Assembly: GCF_021026345.1 (NCBI RefSeq)
Contig: NZ_JAJNCZ010000003.1
Coordinates: 372,001-436,000, forward strand
Source: Rhizobium sp. GN54
GTDB lineage: Bacteria; Pseudomonadota; Alphaproteobacteria; Rhizobiales; Rhizobiaceae
Direction: 5' to 3'
DNA: 64,000 nucleotides
The position numbers were made by a program, and so were the translations under genes. Under the pieces are notes generated by a model that saw only the letters and a program-made list of their open reading frames with translations, was not told the DNA's origin and searched no databases. This document shows positions 43,398-51,519 of the stretch, one piece after another (position 1 is the stretch's first letter; every line of letters begins with the position of its first letter).

Positions 43398-43796
43398 ATG
43401 AAGATCGAGCCCTGCGGCAGCCGCCCGTCCGCCACGCCGCCCTCCGACTATTTCACCGGTCGCGTCCGCCAGGATCCGATCATCGAGGCACCGGAGCCCG
43501 CGCGCCTGCGCGCCGTGACCGTTACCTTCGAGCCCGGCGCGCGCACGGCCTGGCATACCCATCCGCTCGGACAGACGCTGGTCATCACCGCGGGCAAGGG
43601 GCTCGCGCAGAGCTGGGGCGGCCCGATCCGCGAATTCAGGGCCGGGGACACCGTCTGGTTCGAGCCGGGCGAGAAGCACTGGCACGGCGCCGCCCCGGAT
43701 ACGGCCATGACCCACATAGCGCTGCAGGAAGCCCTCGATGGCAAGGCCGTCGACTGGCTGGAACACGTCTCCGACGAGCAATATGCCGGCGCCTGA
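43398..43796 (+). CDS. Cupin-domain protein
   Basis: A 132-residue single cupin barrel. The first metal motif is [15 protein letters not shown] (His, His and Gln) with the Gly-rich turn, and the second is [19 protein letters not shown]. The pattern matches the small RmlC-like cupins often annotated as (R)-mandelonitrile lyase-like or carboxymuconolactone-associated cupins. ATG at 43398 has AGGAG with 7 nt spacing. It is transcribed towards the deaminase operon (33-nt convergent gap) and has no partner gene. Function unknown; a metal-dependent lyase or dioxygenase-like role is possible. Confidence 0.88.
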   Translation: MKIEPCGSRPSATPPSDYFTGRVRQDPIIEAPEPARLRAVTVTFEPGARTAWHTHPLGQTLVITAGKGLAQSWGGPIREFRAGDTVWFEPGEKHWHGAAPDTAMTHIALQEALDGKAVDWLEHVSDEQYAGA

Positions 43797-43829
43797 CGGC
43801 CGACCGCGACAAGGCGGGGACGGAACGCC

Positions 43830-45128
43830 CTAAGCCTTGCCCGGCCGCAAGGGAGCGTATTCCGCAGCATCCACCGCGGCCGGCCGCCCCTCGAGACGCA
43901 GTTCGCTGACACGGGGTGCCGCACGGGCGACGACCTTGCCGCGCCGCATCACCAAAAGCCGGTTGGCCTTCAGCCGCAGCGCCTCGATCGGGTCGCGCGC
44001 CTGCAGGATCACCAGGTCCGCGTTGCAGCCCTTTTCCAGCCCGTAATCCTTGAGCCCCATGGTCTTTGCCGAATTGACGGTCAGCGCATCGAAGATCTTC
44101 TTCTTGTCCTCGATGCCCGCCATCTGGACCACATGGATCGCCATATGGCCGACCTCCAGCATGTCGCCCGAGCCCATCGAGTACCAGGGATCCATCACGC
44201 AGTCGTGGCCGAAGGAGACGTTCAGGCCCGCCTCCATCAGTTCACGCACCCGCGTCATGCCGCGCCGCTTCGGATAGCTGTCGTGCCGTCCCTGGAGCAT
44301 GATGTTGATCAGCGGGTTGGGGATGACGTTGATCTCCGCCTCCGCCATCAGCGGAATGAGCTTGGAGACGTAGTAGTTGTCCATCGAGTGCATCGAGGTC
44401 AGGTGCGAACCGGCGACGCGTCCCTTCAGCCCGAAGCGCACCGTCTCGGCCGCCAGCGTCTCGATGTGGCGCGACATCGGGTCGTCCGTCTCGTCGCAGT
44501 GCATGTCGACCGGCAGGCCGCGGTCGGCCGCGATCCGACACAGCGCGGCGACGGAAGCAGCCCCCTCGGCCATGGTCCGCTCGAAATGCGGAATGCCGCC
44601 GACGATGTCGAGGCCCATGTCGAGCGCCCGGTTCAGCGCCTCCACGCCGCCCTCGGCCCGGTAGTAGCCGTCCTGCGGGAAGGCAACGAGCTGCAGGTCG
44701 ATATAGGGCGCCACCTTCTCGCGCACCTCGATCAGCGCCTCGGCGGTGACCAGCTTCGGATCGCTGGTGTCGACATGGCTGCGGATTGCGAGCAGGCCCT
44801 GGCTGACGGCGAGATCGCAGTAGCGCAGCGCCCGCTCCACCAATGCCTCCCGCGTCAGCGTCGGCCGCAGTTCGCCCCAGAGCGCGATGCCCTCAAGCAG
44901 CGTGCCGGAGACGTTCATGCGCGGCAGCCCGAGCGACAGCGTCGCGTCCATATGGAAGTGCGGATCGACGAAGGGCGGGCTCACCAGCCGCCCCGTCGCA
45001 TCGATCGTCTCGCCGGCTTCCGCCGCGATCCCCGGCCCCACCTCGGCGATCCTGCCGCCCCTGATCGCGATGTCGATGCCCTCGCGGCCATCGGGGAGAT
45101 TGGCGTTCTTGATCACGACGTCGAACAT
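43830..45128 (-). CDS. CodA-like cytosine deaminase / amidohydrolase
   Basis: A 432-residue metal-dependent amidohydrolase. Metal ligands fit the CodA pattern: PHFHMD near residue 60, DMHCDETDD in the middle, VAGSHLTSMHSMD, and the Asp of VSFGHDCVMDPWYSMGSG. CodA hydrolyses cytosine to uracil, and relatives act on isoguanine, isocytosine or creatinine. ATG at 45128 (MFDVVIKNA) fits the family start. It is the last gene of the operon that encodes a BMP-type ABC importer and an amidase. The imported compound is therefore likely to be an amino- or amide-bearing pyrimidine, purine or similar heterocycle. Which one cannot be read from the sequence. Confidence 0.92.
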   Translation of the reverse strand: MFDVVIKNANLPDGREGIDIAIRGGRIAEVGPGIAAEAGETIDATGRLVSPPFVDPHFHMDATLSLGLPRMNVSGTLLEGIALWGELRPTLTREALVERALRYCDLAVSQGLLAIRSHVDTSDPKLVTAEALIEVREKVAPYIDLQLVAFPQDGYYRAEGGVEALNRALDMGLDIVGGIPHFERTMAEGAASVAALCRIAADRGLPVDMHCDETDDPMSRHIETLAAETVRFGLKGRVAGSHLTSMHSMDNYYVSKLIPLMAEAEINVIPNPLINIMLQGRHDSYPKRRGMTRVRELMEAGLNVSFGHDCVMDPWYSMGSGDMLEVGHMAIHVVQMAGIEDKKKIFDALTVNSAKTMGLKDYGLEKGCNADLVILQARDPIEALRLKANRLLVMRRGKVVARAAPRVSELRLEGRPAAVDAAEYAPLRPGKA

Positions 45129-45171
45129 GGGGCACCTGTGCAAATGGACGGAGAAAGATTGGCGTCAGGAC

Positions 45172-46113
45172 CTAGCGCTCGCCGCGCCGGTAGGGCTGCA
45201 TCAGCGCCTGCGGCACGCGGGCGCGACGCGCCATCACGGCGAGTGCGGCGATCGAGAGGATATAGGGCATCATCAGGAAGATCTGGTAGGGCACGTTGTC
45301 GAGCACCGTCTGGAGACGCAGCTGGAAGGCGTCGAAGAAGGCAAACAGCAGCGCCCCGAACAGTGCCCGGCCCGGCCGCCAGGAGGCGAAGACGACGAGC
45401 GCGATGCAGATCCAGCCGCGCCCCTGCACCATCGTCGGGAAGAAGCTGTTGAAGGCCGACAGCGTCAGGAACGCCCCGCCCATCGCCATCAGCGCGCTGC
45501 CCGCCATGATCGCGCCGTAGCGCACCTTGATCGGGTCGACGCCTTGCGCTTCGGCCGCATGCGGATTTTCCCCGCTCATGCGCAGCGCCAGCCCGAGCGG
45601 CGTGCGATAGACGACATAGGCGAGCAGCAGGGCGATGACGATCGAGAGGTAGGTCGGCAGCGTCTGGGTGAACAGCGCCGGGCCGATGAAGGGCAGGTCG
45701 GAAAGGCCGGGGACCGAAATCGGCTGGAACGGCGTCACCGTCGGCGGCGTCGAGGCCAGCGGCACGGTCAGGCGGAAGATGTAGTAGCTGAGCGAGGAGG
45801 CGAACAGCGTGATGCCGAGCCCGGTCACATGCTGCGACAGGCCCAGCGTAACGGTCATCGCCGCGTGCACCAGCCCGAACAGCGCCCCCGAGAGCGCCGC
45901 CACCAGCATGCCCGTCCACAGGTCCGCACCGTTGAAGACGGCGAGCCAGCCGATCATCGCCCCGAAGGTCATGATCCCCTCGATGCCGAGATTGAGCACG
46001 CCGGAACGCTCGGACAGCAGCGCGCCGAGGGTGCCGAAGACCAGCGGCGTGGCGATGCGCAGCACCGCGGCCCAAAGGCCCGCCGAGGCGACGATGTCGA
46101 GGAACGTGCTCAT
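45172..46113 (-). CDS. ABC transporter permease, nucleoside/BMP type (second permease)
   Basis: A 313-residue membrane protein of the BPD_transp_2 family with about eight hydrophobic segments. Motifs: LSERSGVLNLGIEGIMTFGAM near the N-terminus (the EAA-like coupling region of this family) and TPLGLALRMSGENPHAAEAQGV in the middle. It is the YufQ/NupC-like partner of the 349-residue permease encoded upstream, whose stop overlaps its start by 4 nt. With the two-domain ATPase and the BMP protein it forms a full importer. Confidence 0.94.
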   Translation of the reverse strand: MSTFLDIVASAGLWAAVLRIATPLVFGTLGALLSERSGVLNLGIEGIMTFGAMIGWLAVFNGADLWTGMLVAALSGALFGLVHAAMTVTLGLSQHVTGLGITLFASSLSYYIFRLTVPLASTPPTVTPFQPISVPGLSDLPFIGPALFTQTLPTYLSIVIALLLAYVVYRTPLGLALRMSGENPHAAEAQGVDPIKVRYGAIMAGSALMAMGGAFLTLSAFNSFFPTMVQGRGWICIALVVFASWRPGRALFGALLFAFFDAFQLRLQTVLDNVPYQIFLMMPYILSIAALAVMARRARVPQALMQPYRRGER

Positions 46114-47159
46114 CGGCGGATCCTGTACTGGGTGAAGAAGATCGCCACCAGCATGGTGAGCAGCGACAACGCCACGGTGACGTCGGCGATATAGGTCGGG
46201 ATCGACAGCGCCCGGCTCATGCCGTCGGCGCCGACGAACATCGTTGCGGTGAAGAGGGCGGCGGCGATCACGCCGAGCGGATTGAGGTTGGCAAGCATGG
46301 CGACAATGATGCCGGCATAGCCGAAGCCCGGCGAAAGGTCGGTGGTCACGTAGCCCTTAACGCCCATCACCTCGATCGCGCCCGCAAGGCCCGCAAGCCC
46401 GCCCGAGAGGCAGGCGACCTTGACGAGCGTGCGCGCCAGCGGCACGCCGGCGAAGACGGCCCCCTCCGGGTTGAGGCCGGCGGCGCGCGACTGCAGGCCG
46501 AAGACGGTACGCGATTGCAGCAGGTAGACGAGCAGCGCGGCGACGATCGCCACGGCAAGCCCGATATGCAGACGCGAGCGCTCGATCAGCTTCGGCAGGA
46601 GCGCTTGGTCGGCGACCGGCATCGACTGCGGCCAGCCGAAGGCGAGCGGATCCTTCAGCGGCCCGTCGATCATCATCGAGACGAACAGCACGGCGACGAA
46701 GTTCAGGAGCAGGCTCGTCACCACTTCGTCGACCGAGAAGCGCAGCCTGAGCCACAGTGGCACCAGCATCAGCGCCATGCCGGCAATCGCGCCGGCTGCG
46801 AACAGAAGCGGGATCAGCATCGGCCCCGGCAGGCCGGAGAGCACGCTCGAGCCGAGTGCGGCCACCATGATCGCGCCGAGATAGAACTGCCCCTCGGCGC
46901 CGATGTTCCAGAGCCGCGCGCGGAAGGCGATCGCCGCGGCAAGTCCCGTCAGCATCAGCGGCGTCGCCCGCGTCAGCGTCTCGGTCGCGGCCAGCCGGGT
47001 ACCGAAGGCGCCGGTCAGGATGCGGCCATAGGCCTCCAGCACCGGCGCGCCGGCAGCCGCGATCAGGAGACCGGCAAGGGCGAGCGCGGCCACCACTGCC
47101 AGGATAGGAGACAGGACGACCAGCAGCAGCGGGCGGTGTTCGCGGCGTTCAAGACGCAT
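46110..47159 (-). CDS. ABC transporter permease, nucleoside/BMP type (first permease)
   Basis: A 349-residue membrane protein of the BPD_transp_2 family (YufP-like). Visible segments include TRATPLMLTGLAAAIAFRARLWNIGAEGQF split around the family LWNIGAEGQ motif, DEVVTSLLLNFVA and GLNPEGAVFAGVPL. The start ATG overlaps the ATPase stop by 1 nt (TGATG) and its end overlaps the second permease by 4 nt. The tight packing indicates coupled translation of the transporter. Confidence 0.94.
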   Translation of the reverse strand: MRLERREHRPLLLVVLSPILAVVAALALAGLLIAAAGAPVLEAYGRILTGAFGTRLAATETLTRATPLMLTGLAAAIAFRARLWNIGAEGQFYLGAIMVAALGSSVLSGLPGPMLIPLLFAAGAIAGMALMLVPLWLRLRFSVDEVVTSLLLNFVAVLFVSMMIDGPLKDPLAFGWPQSMPVADQALLPKLIERSRLHIGLAVAIVAALLVYLLQSRTVFGLQSRAAGLNPEGAVFAGVPLARTLVKVACLSGGLAGLAGAIEVMGVKGYVTTDLSPGFGYAGIIVAMLANLNPLGVIAAALFTATMFVGADGMSRALSIPTYIADVTVALSLLTMLVAIFFTQYRIRR

Positions 47160-48742
47160 CAGGCTGTCCCTTCGCCGGGGTTGCGGTCACTGGAGGTCCC
47201 GTCACGGAGCATGCCGTCACCGGGGCTCCAGTCCCCTGACATCATCAGGCCGAGCCTGCGCGGATCGGCCTCTTCGGCGGCGACCGGTGCGGAAAGGCGG
47301 CCCTTGACGATCGCCTGGATGCGGTCGGCAAGGCCGATCACCTCGTCGAGGTCCTCCGAAATCAGGAGCACCGCGGTGCCCTGCCGGCGCGCCTCCAGGA
47401 TGCGGGCGTGGACGGCCGCCACCGCCCCCTCGTCGAGCCCGCGCGTCGGCTGGGCGGCGATCAGGATCTTCGGCCGCCGGTAGAGGTTCCGCCCGAGGAT
47501 CAGCTTCTGCATGTTGCCCCCGGACAGAAGCCGGGTGCGGCTCGTGGGCGTTCCGCCGCGCACGTCGAACTCCTCGATGATCGTCGCCGCAAAGGCCTGG
47601 CCGGCCGAGCGGTTGACGATGCCGCGGCGCGAAAACAGCGGCTGGCGGATGCGCTCCAGCACGGCATTCTCCCAGATCGCCATCTCGCCGATCGCACCCT
47701 GCCTGTGCCGGTCCTCCGGGATACGGCCGATGCCGGCCTCCACGAGGCCGTGCACGTCGAGGGCCGCGACGGCTTCGCCGAATAATTGCATCTCGCCGCC
47801 GGTCGGGGCGACAAGGCCGCCCATCAGTTGCGACAGCACCGCCTGGCCGTTGCCGGAGACACCGATGATGCCGAGCGTCTCGCCTTCGCGCAGGAAGAAA
47901 TCGATCTCCTTCAGCCGCTCCACGCCGCCGACAGAAACCGTCAGACGCGATGCCTGGAAGACGGTCGCGCCCGCCCTGGCCGGCTCGCGCGTCGGCCTCG
48001 TCACGCGGTGGCCCACCATCAGTTCGGCGAGTTCCGCCTTGTTCGTCTCGCCGGCCTTGCGCTCGGCCGCCACCCTGCCGCCGCGCAGCACCACGATGCG
48101 GTCGGCGGCCGCCATCACCTCGTCCAGCTTGTGGGAGATGAAGATCAGCGACAGGCCCTGCCTTGCCATTTCCCGCAGCGTCGTGAACAGCCGCCCGGCC
48201 TCGATATTGGTCAGGACGGCCGTCGGCTCGTCGAGGATCAGGATGCGGGCGTCATTGTAGAGCGCCTTGAGGATCTCCACGCGCTGCTGCTCGCCGACCG
48301 ACAGGTCGCCAAGCCGCGCATCCGGATCGACGCCGAGGCCGAAGCGCTCGGCAATGGACAGCAGCTTGCGCCGCGCCGCACCAGTGCGCGAGCGCAGCGA
48401 CCAGAGCGGCTCCGTCCCGGTCATGACGTTTTCGAGCACAGTCAGGTTCGGCGCCAGCGAGAAGTGCTGGTGCACCATGCCGACGCCTGCCTTGATGGCC
48501 GCGCGCGGGCGTCCATGCGGCAGTTCCACACCGTCGACGCGCACGCTGCCCTCGTCGGGCGTATAATGGCCGAAGAGAATGCTCATCAGCGTCGTCTTGC
48601 CGGCGCCGTTCTCGCCGAGCAGCGCCAGAAGCTCGCCCCGGCCGAGCGCGATCGAGATGTCGTCATTGGCGACGATCGGGCCGAAACTTTTGCTGATATG
48701 CGCAAGTTCGAGGACGGGCGCGGCGGTCGGATCGGCGATCAT
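47159..48742 (-). CDS. ABC transporter ATPase with two nucleotide-binding domains
   Basis: A 527-residue RbsA/YufO-type ATPase energising import. Domain 1 (about residues 8-245): Walker A GENGAGKTTL, signature LSVGEQQRVE, Walker B ILILDEPTAVL. Domain 2 (about 260-505): a degenerate Walker A, GVSGNGQAVL, signature LSGGNMQKLI and a Walker B with Gln in place of Glu (ILIAAQPTRGLD). The degenerate second site is normal for this family. ATG at 48742 overlaps the amidase stop by 4 nt. The C-terminal tail (last 25 residues) is Gly/Asp-rich and unusual but has no recognisable function. Confidence 0.95.
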   Translation of the reverse strand: MIADPTAAPVLELAHISKSFGPIVANDDISIALGRGELLALLGENGAGKTTLMSILFGHYTPDEGSVRVDGVELPHGRPRAAIKAGVGMVHQHFSLAPNLTVLENVMTGTEPLWSLRSRTGAARRKLLSIAERFGLGVDPDARLGDLSVGEQQRVEILKALYNDARILILDEPTAVLTNIEAGRLFTTLREMARQGLSLIFISHKLDEVMAAADRIVVLRGGRVAAERKAGETNKAELAELMVGHRVTRPTREPARAGATVFQASRLTVSVGGVERLKEIDFFLREGETLGIIGVSGNGQAVLSQLMGGLVAPTGGEMQLFGEAVAALDVHGLVEAGIGRIPEDRHRQGAIGEMAIWENAVLERIRQPLFSRRGIVNRSAGQAFAATIIEEFDVRGGTPTSRTRLLSGGNMQKLILGRNLYRRPKILIAAQPTRGLDEGAVAAVHARILEARRQGTAVLLISEDLDEVIGLADRIQAIVKGRLSAPVAAEEADPRRLGLMMSGDWSPGDGMLRDGTSSDRNPGEGTA

Positions 48743-50178
48743 GCGGCAAGCCCCGCAACGGGAAAGCGGTGCTGCCAGCGTCCCTCGGCTTCGAGAGCGG
48801 CCGCCAGCGACAGCAGAAGCCGCTCCCCGCCCATCGTCGCCATCAGCTGCACCGGAAGCGGCAGGCCGTCCGCATCCGCGCCGTAGGGCAGCGTCAAGGC
48901 GGGAAAGCCGGAAATATTGGCGAGCCCGGCGAGCGGCGCAAAAGCCGTCATCCGCCGCAGGTGCAGGTCGGTGTCGTCATGGTCGGACGGGAAGGATCCG
49001 ACCGCAGGGGGAATTGTGGCAAGCATCGGCATCAGAACGCAATCCAGGCTGTCGAACAGCGCCCAGGTCTTGTGGCTCACATGCACCGCCGCGTCGAGCG
49101 ATGTCCAGAGGGCACCGGCCGATATCCTCCGTCCCCTGTCCACAAAGGCGCGCGTCAGCGGCTCGGCAAGGCCGGGGTCGAGCGACAACGCATCGACGAG
49201 GTTGGCGAGATTGATCGAGACGATGTCGGCAAAGACGGTCGAGGACACCGCCACCAGGCCGGCGAAAGCCGCCCAGTCGAGGTCCACGATCCGGTGTCCC
49301 TGCCCCTCCAGCGTCTTCGCGGCCGCCTCCACGGCGCCGCTGCGCGCAGGCTCCGTCGGAAACTCGGCGCCGGTCTGCGTCAGCACGCCGATGCGCAGGC
49401 CCTGCCCTCCGGTCGGGGATGGCGCCGGATCGGCGAAAGGCCCCCTCGCCCTACCTTGCACGGCCTCGAAGATCCGGCGGGTGTCGCGGACCGACCGGCA
49501 GACGGCAAGCTCGCCGACGATGCCGCCCAGATGGTTGCCGAAGCGGGGACCGCCGGGGATGGCGCCGCGGGTCGGCTTCAGCCCGACGAGCCCGCAGCAG
49601 GCCGCCGGTACCCGGATCGAACCGCCGGCGTCGGTGGCATGCGCGATCGCCACGATGCCGGCCGCCACGGCAGCCGCCGCGCCGCCCGAGGAGCCGCCCG
49701 CGGTGCGGGCCGAATCGAGCGGATTGCGGCAGAGCGGACCGGCAGCCGGTTCGCTTGCGAGCGACAGCCCGAATTCGGGCGCGGTGGTGAGGCCGAACAG
49801 GGCGAGGCCGGCCTCGCGGAAGCGGTGGGCGAGATCGGAATCCGGCTTGGGATCAAGCCTGCCGTCGAGCATGCGGGAGCCGGCGCGCACGGCAAATCCG
49901 GCAAATGGCCCGCCGAGATCCTTGGCGAGCGTCGGTACGCCGGCAAAGGGACGCGCGGCGAACCGCGCAGGTTCGGTTCGCCGCTCCCCGTCGAGCCTTG
50001 CGGCCGCCGCACGACCGCGGTCTTCGTCGATGTGACAGATCGCACCGAGGTGGGCGTGGCGCGAAGCAGCGGCGATGGCCGCCTCCATGGCCTCCCCGGC
50101 CGAAAGCGCGCCGGTCGCGATCGCCCCGGCCATCGCCGTGGCATCCCCGATCGTTTCGCTTTCGACGCTGGTCGGCAC
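48739..50178 (-). CDS. Amidase-signature family hydrolase
   Basis: A 479-residue Ser-Ser-Lys amidase. Catalytic Lys is in VPTLAKDLGG, the cis-Ser and nucleophile lie in RTAGGSSGGAAAAVAAG and HATDAGGSIRVPAACCGLVG. The C-terminal region (FPALTLPYGADADGLPLPVQL) is also typical. The start is ambiguous: GTG at 50178, 15 nt after the BMP gene stop, keeps the family N-terminus; ATG at 50133 is an alternative, and the frame is open to 50418. It sits between the binding protein and the ATPase of the importer. Its substrate is thus probably the imported compound or a breakdown product, with the CodA-like deaminase acting in the same route. Confidence 0.92.
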   Translation of the reverse strand: MPTSVESETIGDATAMAGAIATGALSAGEAMEAAIAAASRHAHLGAICHIDEDRGRAAAARLDGERRTEPARFAARPFAGVPTLAKDLGGPFAGFAVRAGSRMLDGRLDPKPDSDLAHRFREAGLALFGLTTAPEFGLSLASEPAAGPLCRNPLDSARTAGGSSGGAAAAVAAGIVAIAHATDAGGSIRVPAACCGLVGLKPTRGAIPGGPRFGNHLGGIVGELAVCRSVRDTRRIFEAVQGRARGPFADPAPSPTGGQGLRIGVLTQTGAEFPTEPARSGAVEAAAKTLEGQGHRIVDLDWAAFAGLVAVSSTVFADIVSINLANLVDALSLDPGLAEPLTRAFVDRGRRISAGALWTSLDAAVHVSHKTWALFDSLDCVLMPMLATIPPAVGSFPSDHDDTDLHLRRMTAFAPLAGLANISGFPALTLPYGADADGLPLPVQLMATMGGERLLLSLAAALEAEGRWQHRFPVAGLAA

Positions 50179-50192
50179 GGTCCGGCGGCTGC

Positions 50193-51179
50193 TTACTTCG
50201 GCTCTTCCATCACGATCGGCACTTCGAAGGGGCCGGCCTTGATCTCGGCGCGCCGGGCTTCCATCGCCGCTTCCGCCTCGGCCGGCGCCACGCCCTTGAC
50301 GTAGACGATGTCGCTGCCGCCTTCCTTCATCAGGCCGAAGGCGGTGTAGCTCTTGCCCACCGGCTTGCCGGCATTGACGTCGGCGACGGCCGCGTCGAGG
50401 ATCGGGCGGAAATACCACATCGCATTGGCAAAGACGGTGTCGGGATAGCGCGGCGTGTAGTCGATCAGCGAGCCGACCGACTTGATGCCGCGCTCCTTGG
50501 CGGCGTCGGCCGTGCCGATGCGCTCTCCGAACAGGATGTCGGCGCCGCCGTCGATCTGCGCCAGGCCCGCCTCGCGCGCCTTCGGCGGGTCGAAGAAGGT
50601 GCCGATGAAGGAGACGAGGTGCTTGGCGTCGGGGTTGACCTCCTTCACGCCGGCGGCGAACGCGTTGATGAGCATGTTGACCTCGGGGATCGGGATCGCG
50701 CCCACCGAGCCGACGACGTTGGACTTCGTCATCTTGCCTGCCAGCATGCCGGCAAGATAGGCGCCGTCATGGTTCCAGGTGCCGAACACGCCGAAATTGT
50801 CGCCTGCGGCATCGCCGCTCGAGCCCATCAGGAAGGCGGTGTCCGGATAGTCGGCCGCGACCTGGCGCGCCTCGCGCTCGACCGCATAGGATTCGCCGAC
50901 GATCAGCCTGTTGCCCTGTTCGGCATATTCCCGCATCGCCCGCGGATAGTCGGTGCCGGAGACGCCTTCCGAGAAGGTGTATTCGATCACGCCGTCCTTC
51001 GCCGCGGCCTGCAGCGCCTCGTGCAGGCGCGAGTTCCAGGCGTTTTCGACCGGGGAAGCGTGGATGCCCGCGACCTTCAGCGGCGCTTGCGCGCGGGCCT
51101 GCGGCAGGAAGGCGCTGGCGCCGAGAACGAGACCGCCGGCAAGCACCGTCCGGCGTTTAATCTGAAGGCTTCCAGTCAT
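50193..51179 (-). CDS. BMP-family (PnrA-like) ABC substrate-binding protein
   Basis: A 328-residue periplasmic receptor. The signal region (KRRTVLAGGLVLGASAF to ARA) has adjacent arginines, so Tat export is possible; no lipobox Cys is present. The mature protein shows the BMP pattern: VAGIHASPVENAWNSRLHEAL, GTWNHDGAYLAGMLAGKMT, GSVGAIPIPEVNMLINAFAAG and GADILFGERIGTAD. Family members bind purine nucleosides or related bases. ATG at 51179 has AAGGGGAA upstream with about 9 nt spacing. It is the first gene of the six-gene operon, and its promoter must lie in the 340-nt gap shared with eptA. Confidence 0.93.
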   Translation of the reverse strand: MTGSLQIKRRTVLAGGLVLGASAFLPQARAQAPLKVAGIHASPVENAWNSRLHEALQAAAKDGVIEYTFSEGVSGTDYPRAMREYAEQGNRLIVGESYAVEREARQVAADYPDTAFLMGSSGDAAGDNFGVFGTWNHDGAYLAGMLAGKMTKSNVVGSVGAIPIPEVNMLINAFAAGVKEVNPDAKHLVSFIGTFFDPPKAREAGLAQIDGGADILFGERIGTADAAKERGIKSVGSLIDYTPRYPDTVFANAMWYFRPILDAAVADVNAGKPVGKSYTAFGLMKEGGSDIVYVKGVAPAEAEAAMEARRAEIKAGPFEVPIVMEEPK

Positions 51180-51519
51180 GTTTTCGTTCCCCTTGTTTTG
51201 ACCATTTGGTTTAAAAATCCATAGGATTCGCACAAAAACGAGTCAAGCGCGCCGGCCGCCCATAAATTCGTCAACGAGCGCTTTTCCCCGTAGCGGCGAT
51301 CATCGTTCGGCAGCGGGCAAGCCTGCGCCCGTCGTGACGGATCGCATTCAGGTTGCTGTCAGCATCCTCCGCCAGTTTCCCGAAAATTCGGAACGGACGC
51401 CCCGGTGGGGCTTTCCTGTCCATGTCCCCGGCCGGGATACGCATCGCGCGCTTCGACGCGGGCGGCTCCCTGCGGCGGGTTCCCCGACCTGCAACGAAAC
51501 GGAGCGAGAAGGCCGGCCC
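51180..51519 (+). other. Gene-free divergent region between BMP operon and eptA
   Basis: A 340-nt gap between divergent starts. The part next to the BMP gene (51180-51240) is AT-rich, with TTTTGACCATTTGGTTTAAA-like sequence suited to a promoter. I see no clear inverted repeat, riboswitch or small gene; the remaining 240 nt look non-coding. Confidence 0.45.

Noticed and set aside
47159-48742. Degenerate second Walker A and Walker B in the ABC ATPase as a sign of a pseudogene
   Set aside because: An atypical second nucleotide site (GNGQ) is normal in RbsA/YufO-type double ATPases; the frame is intact.
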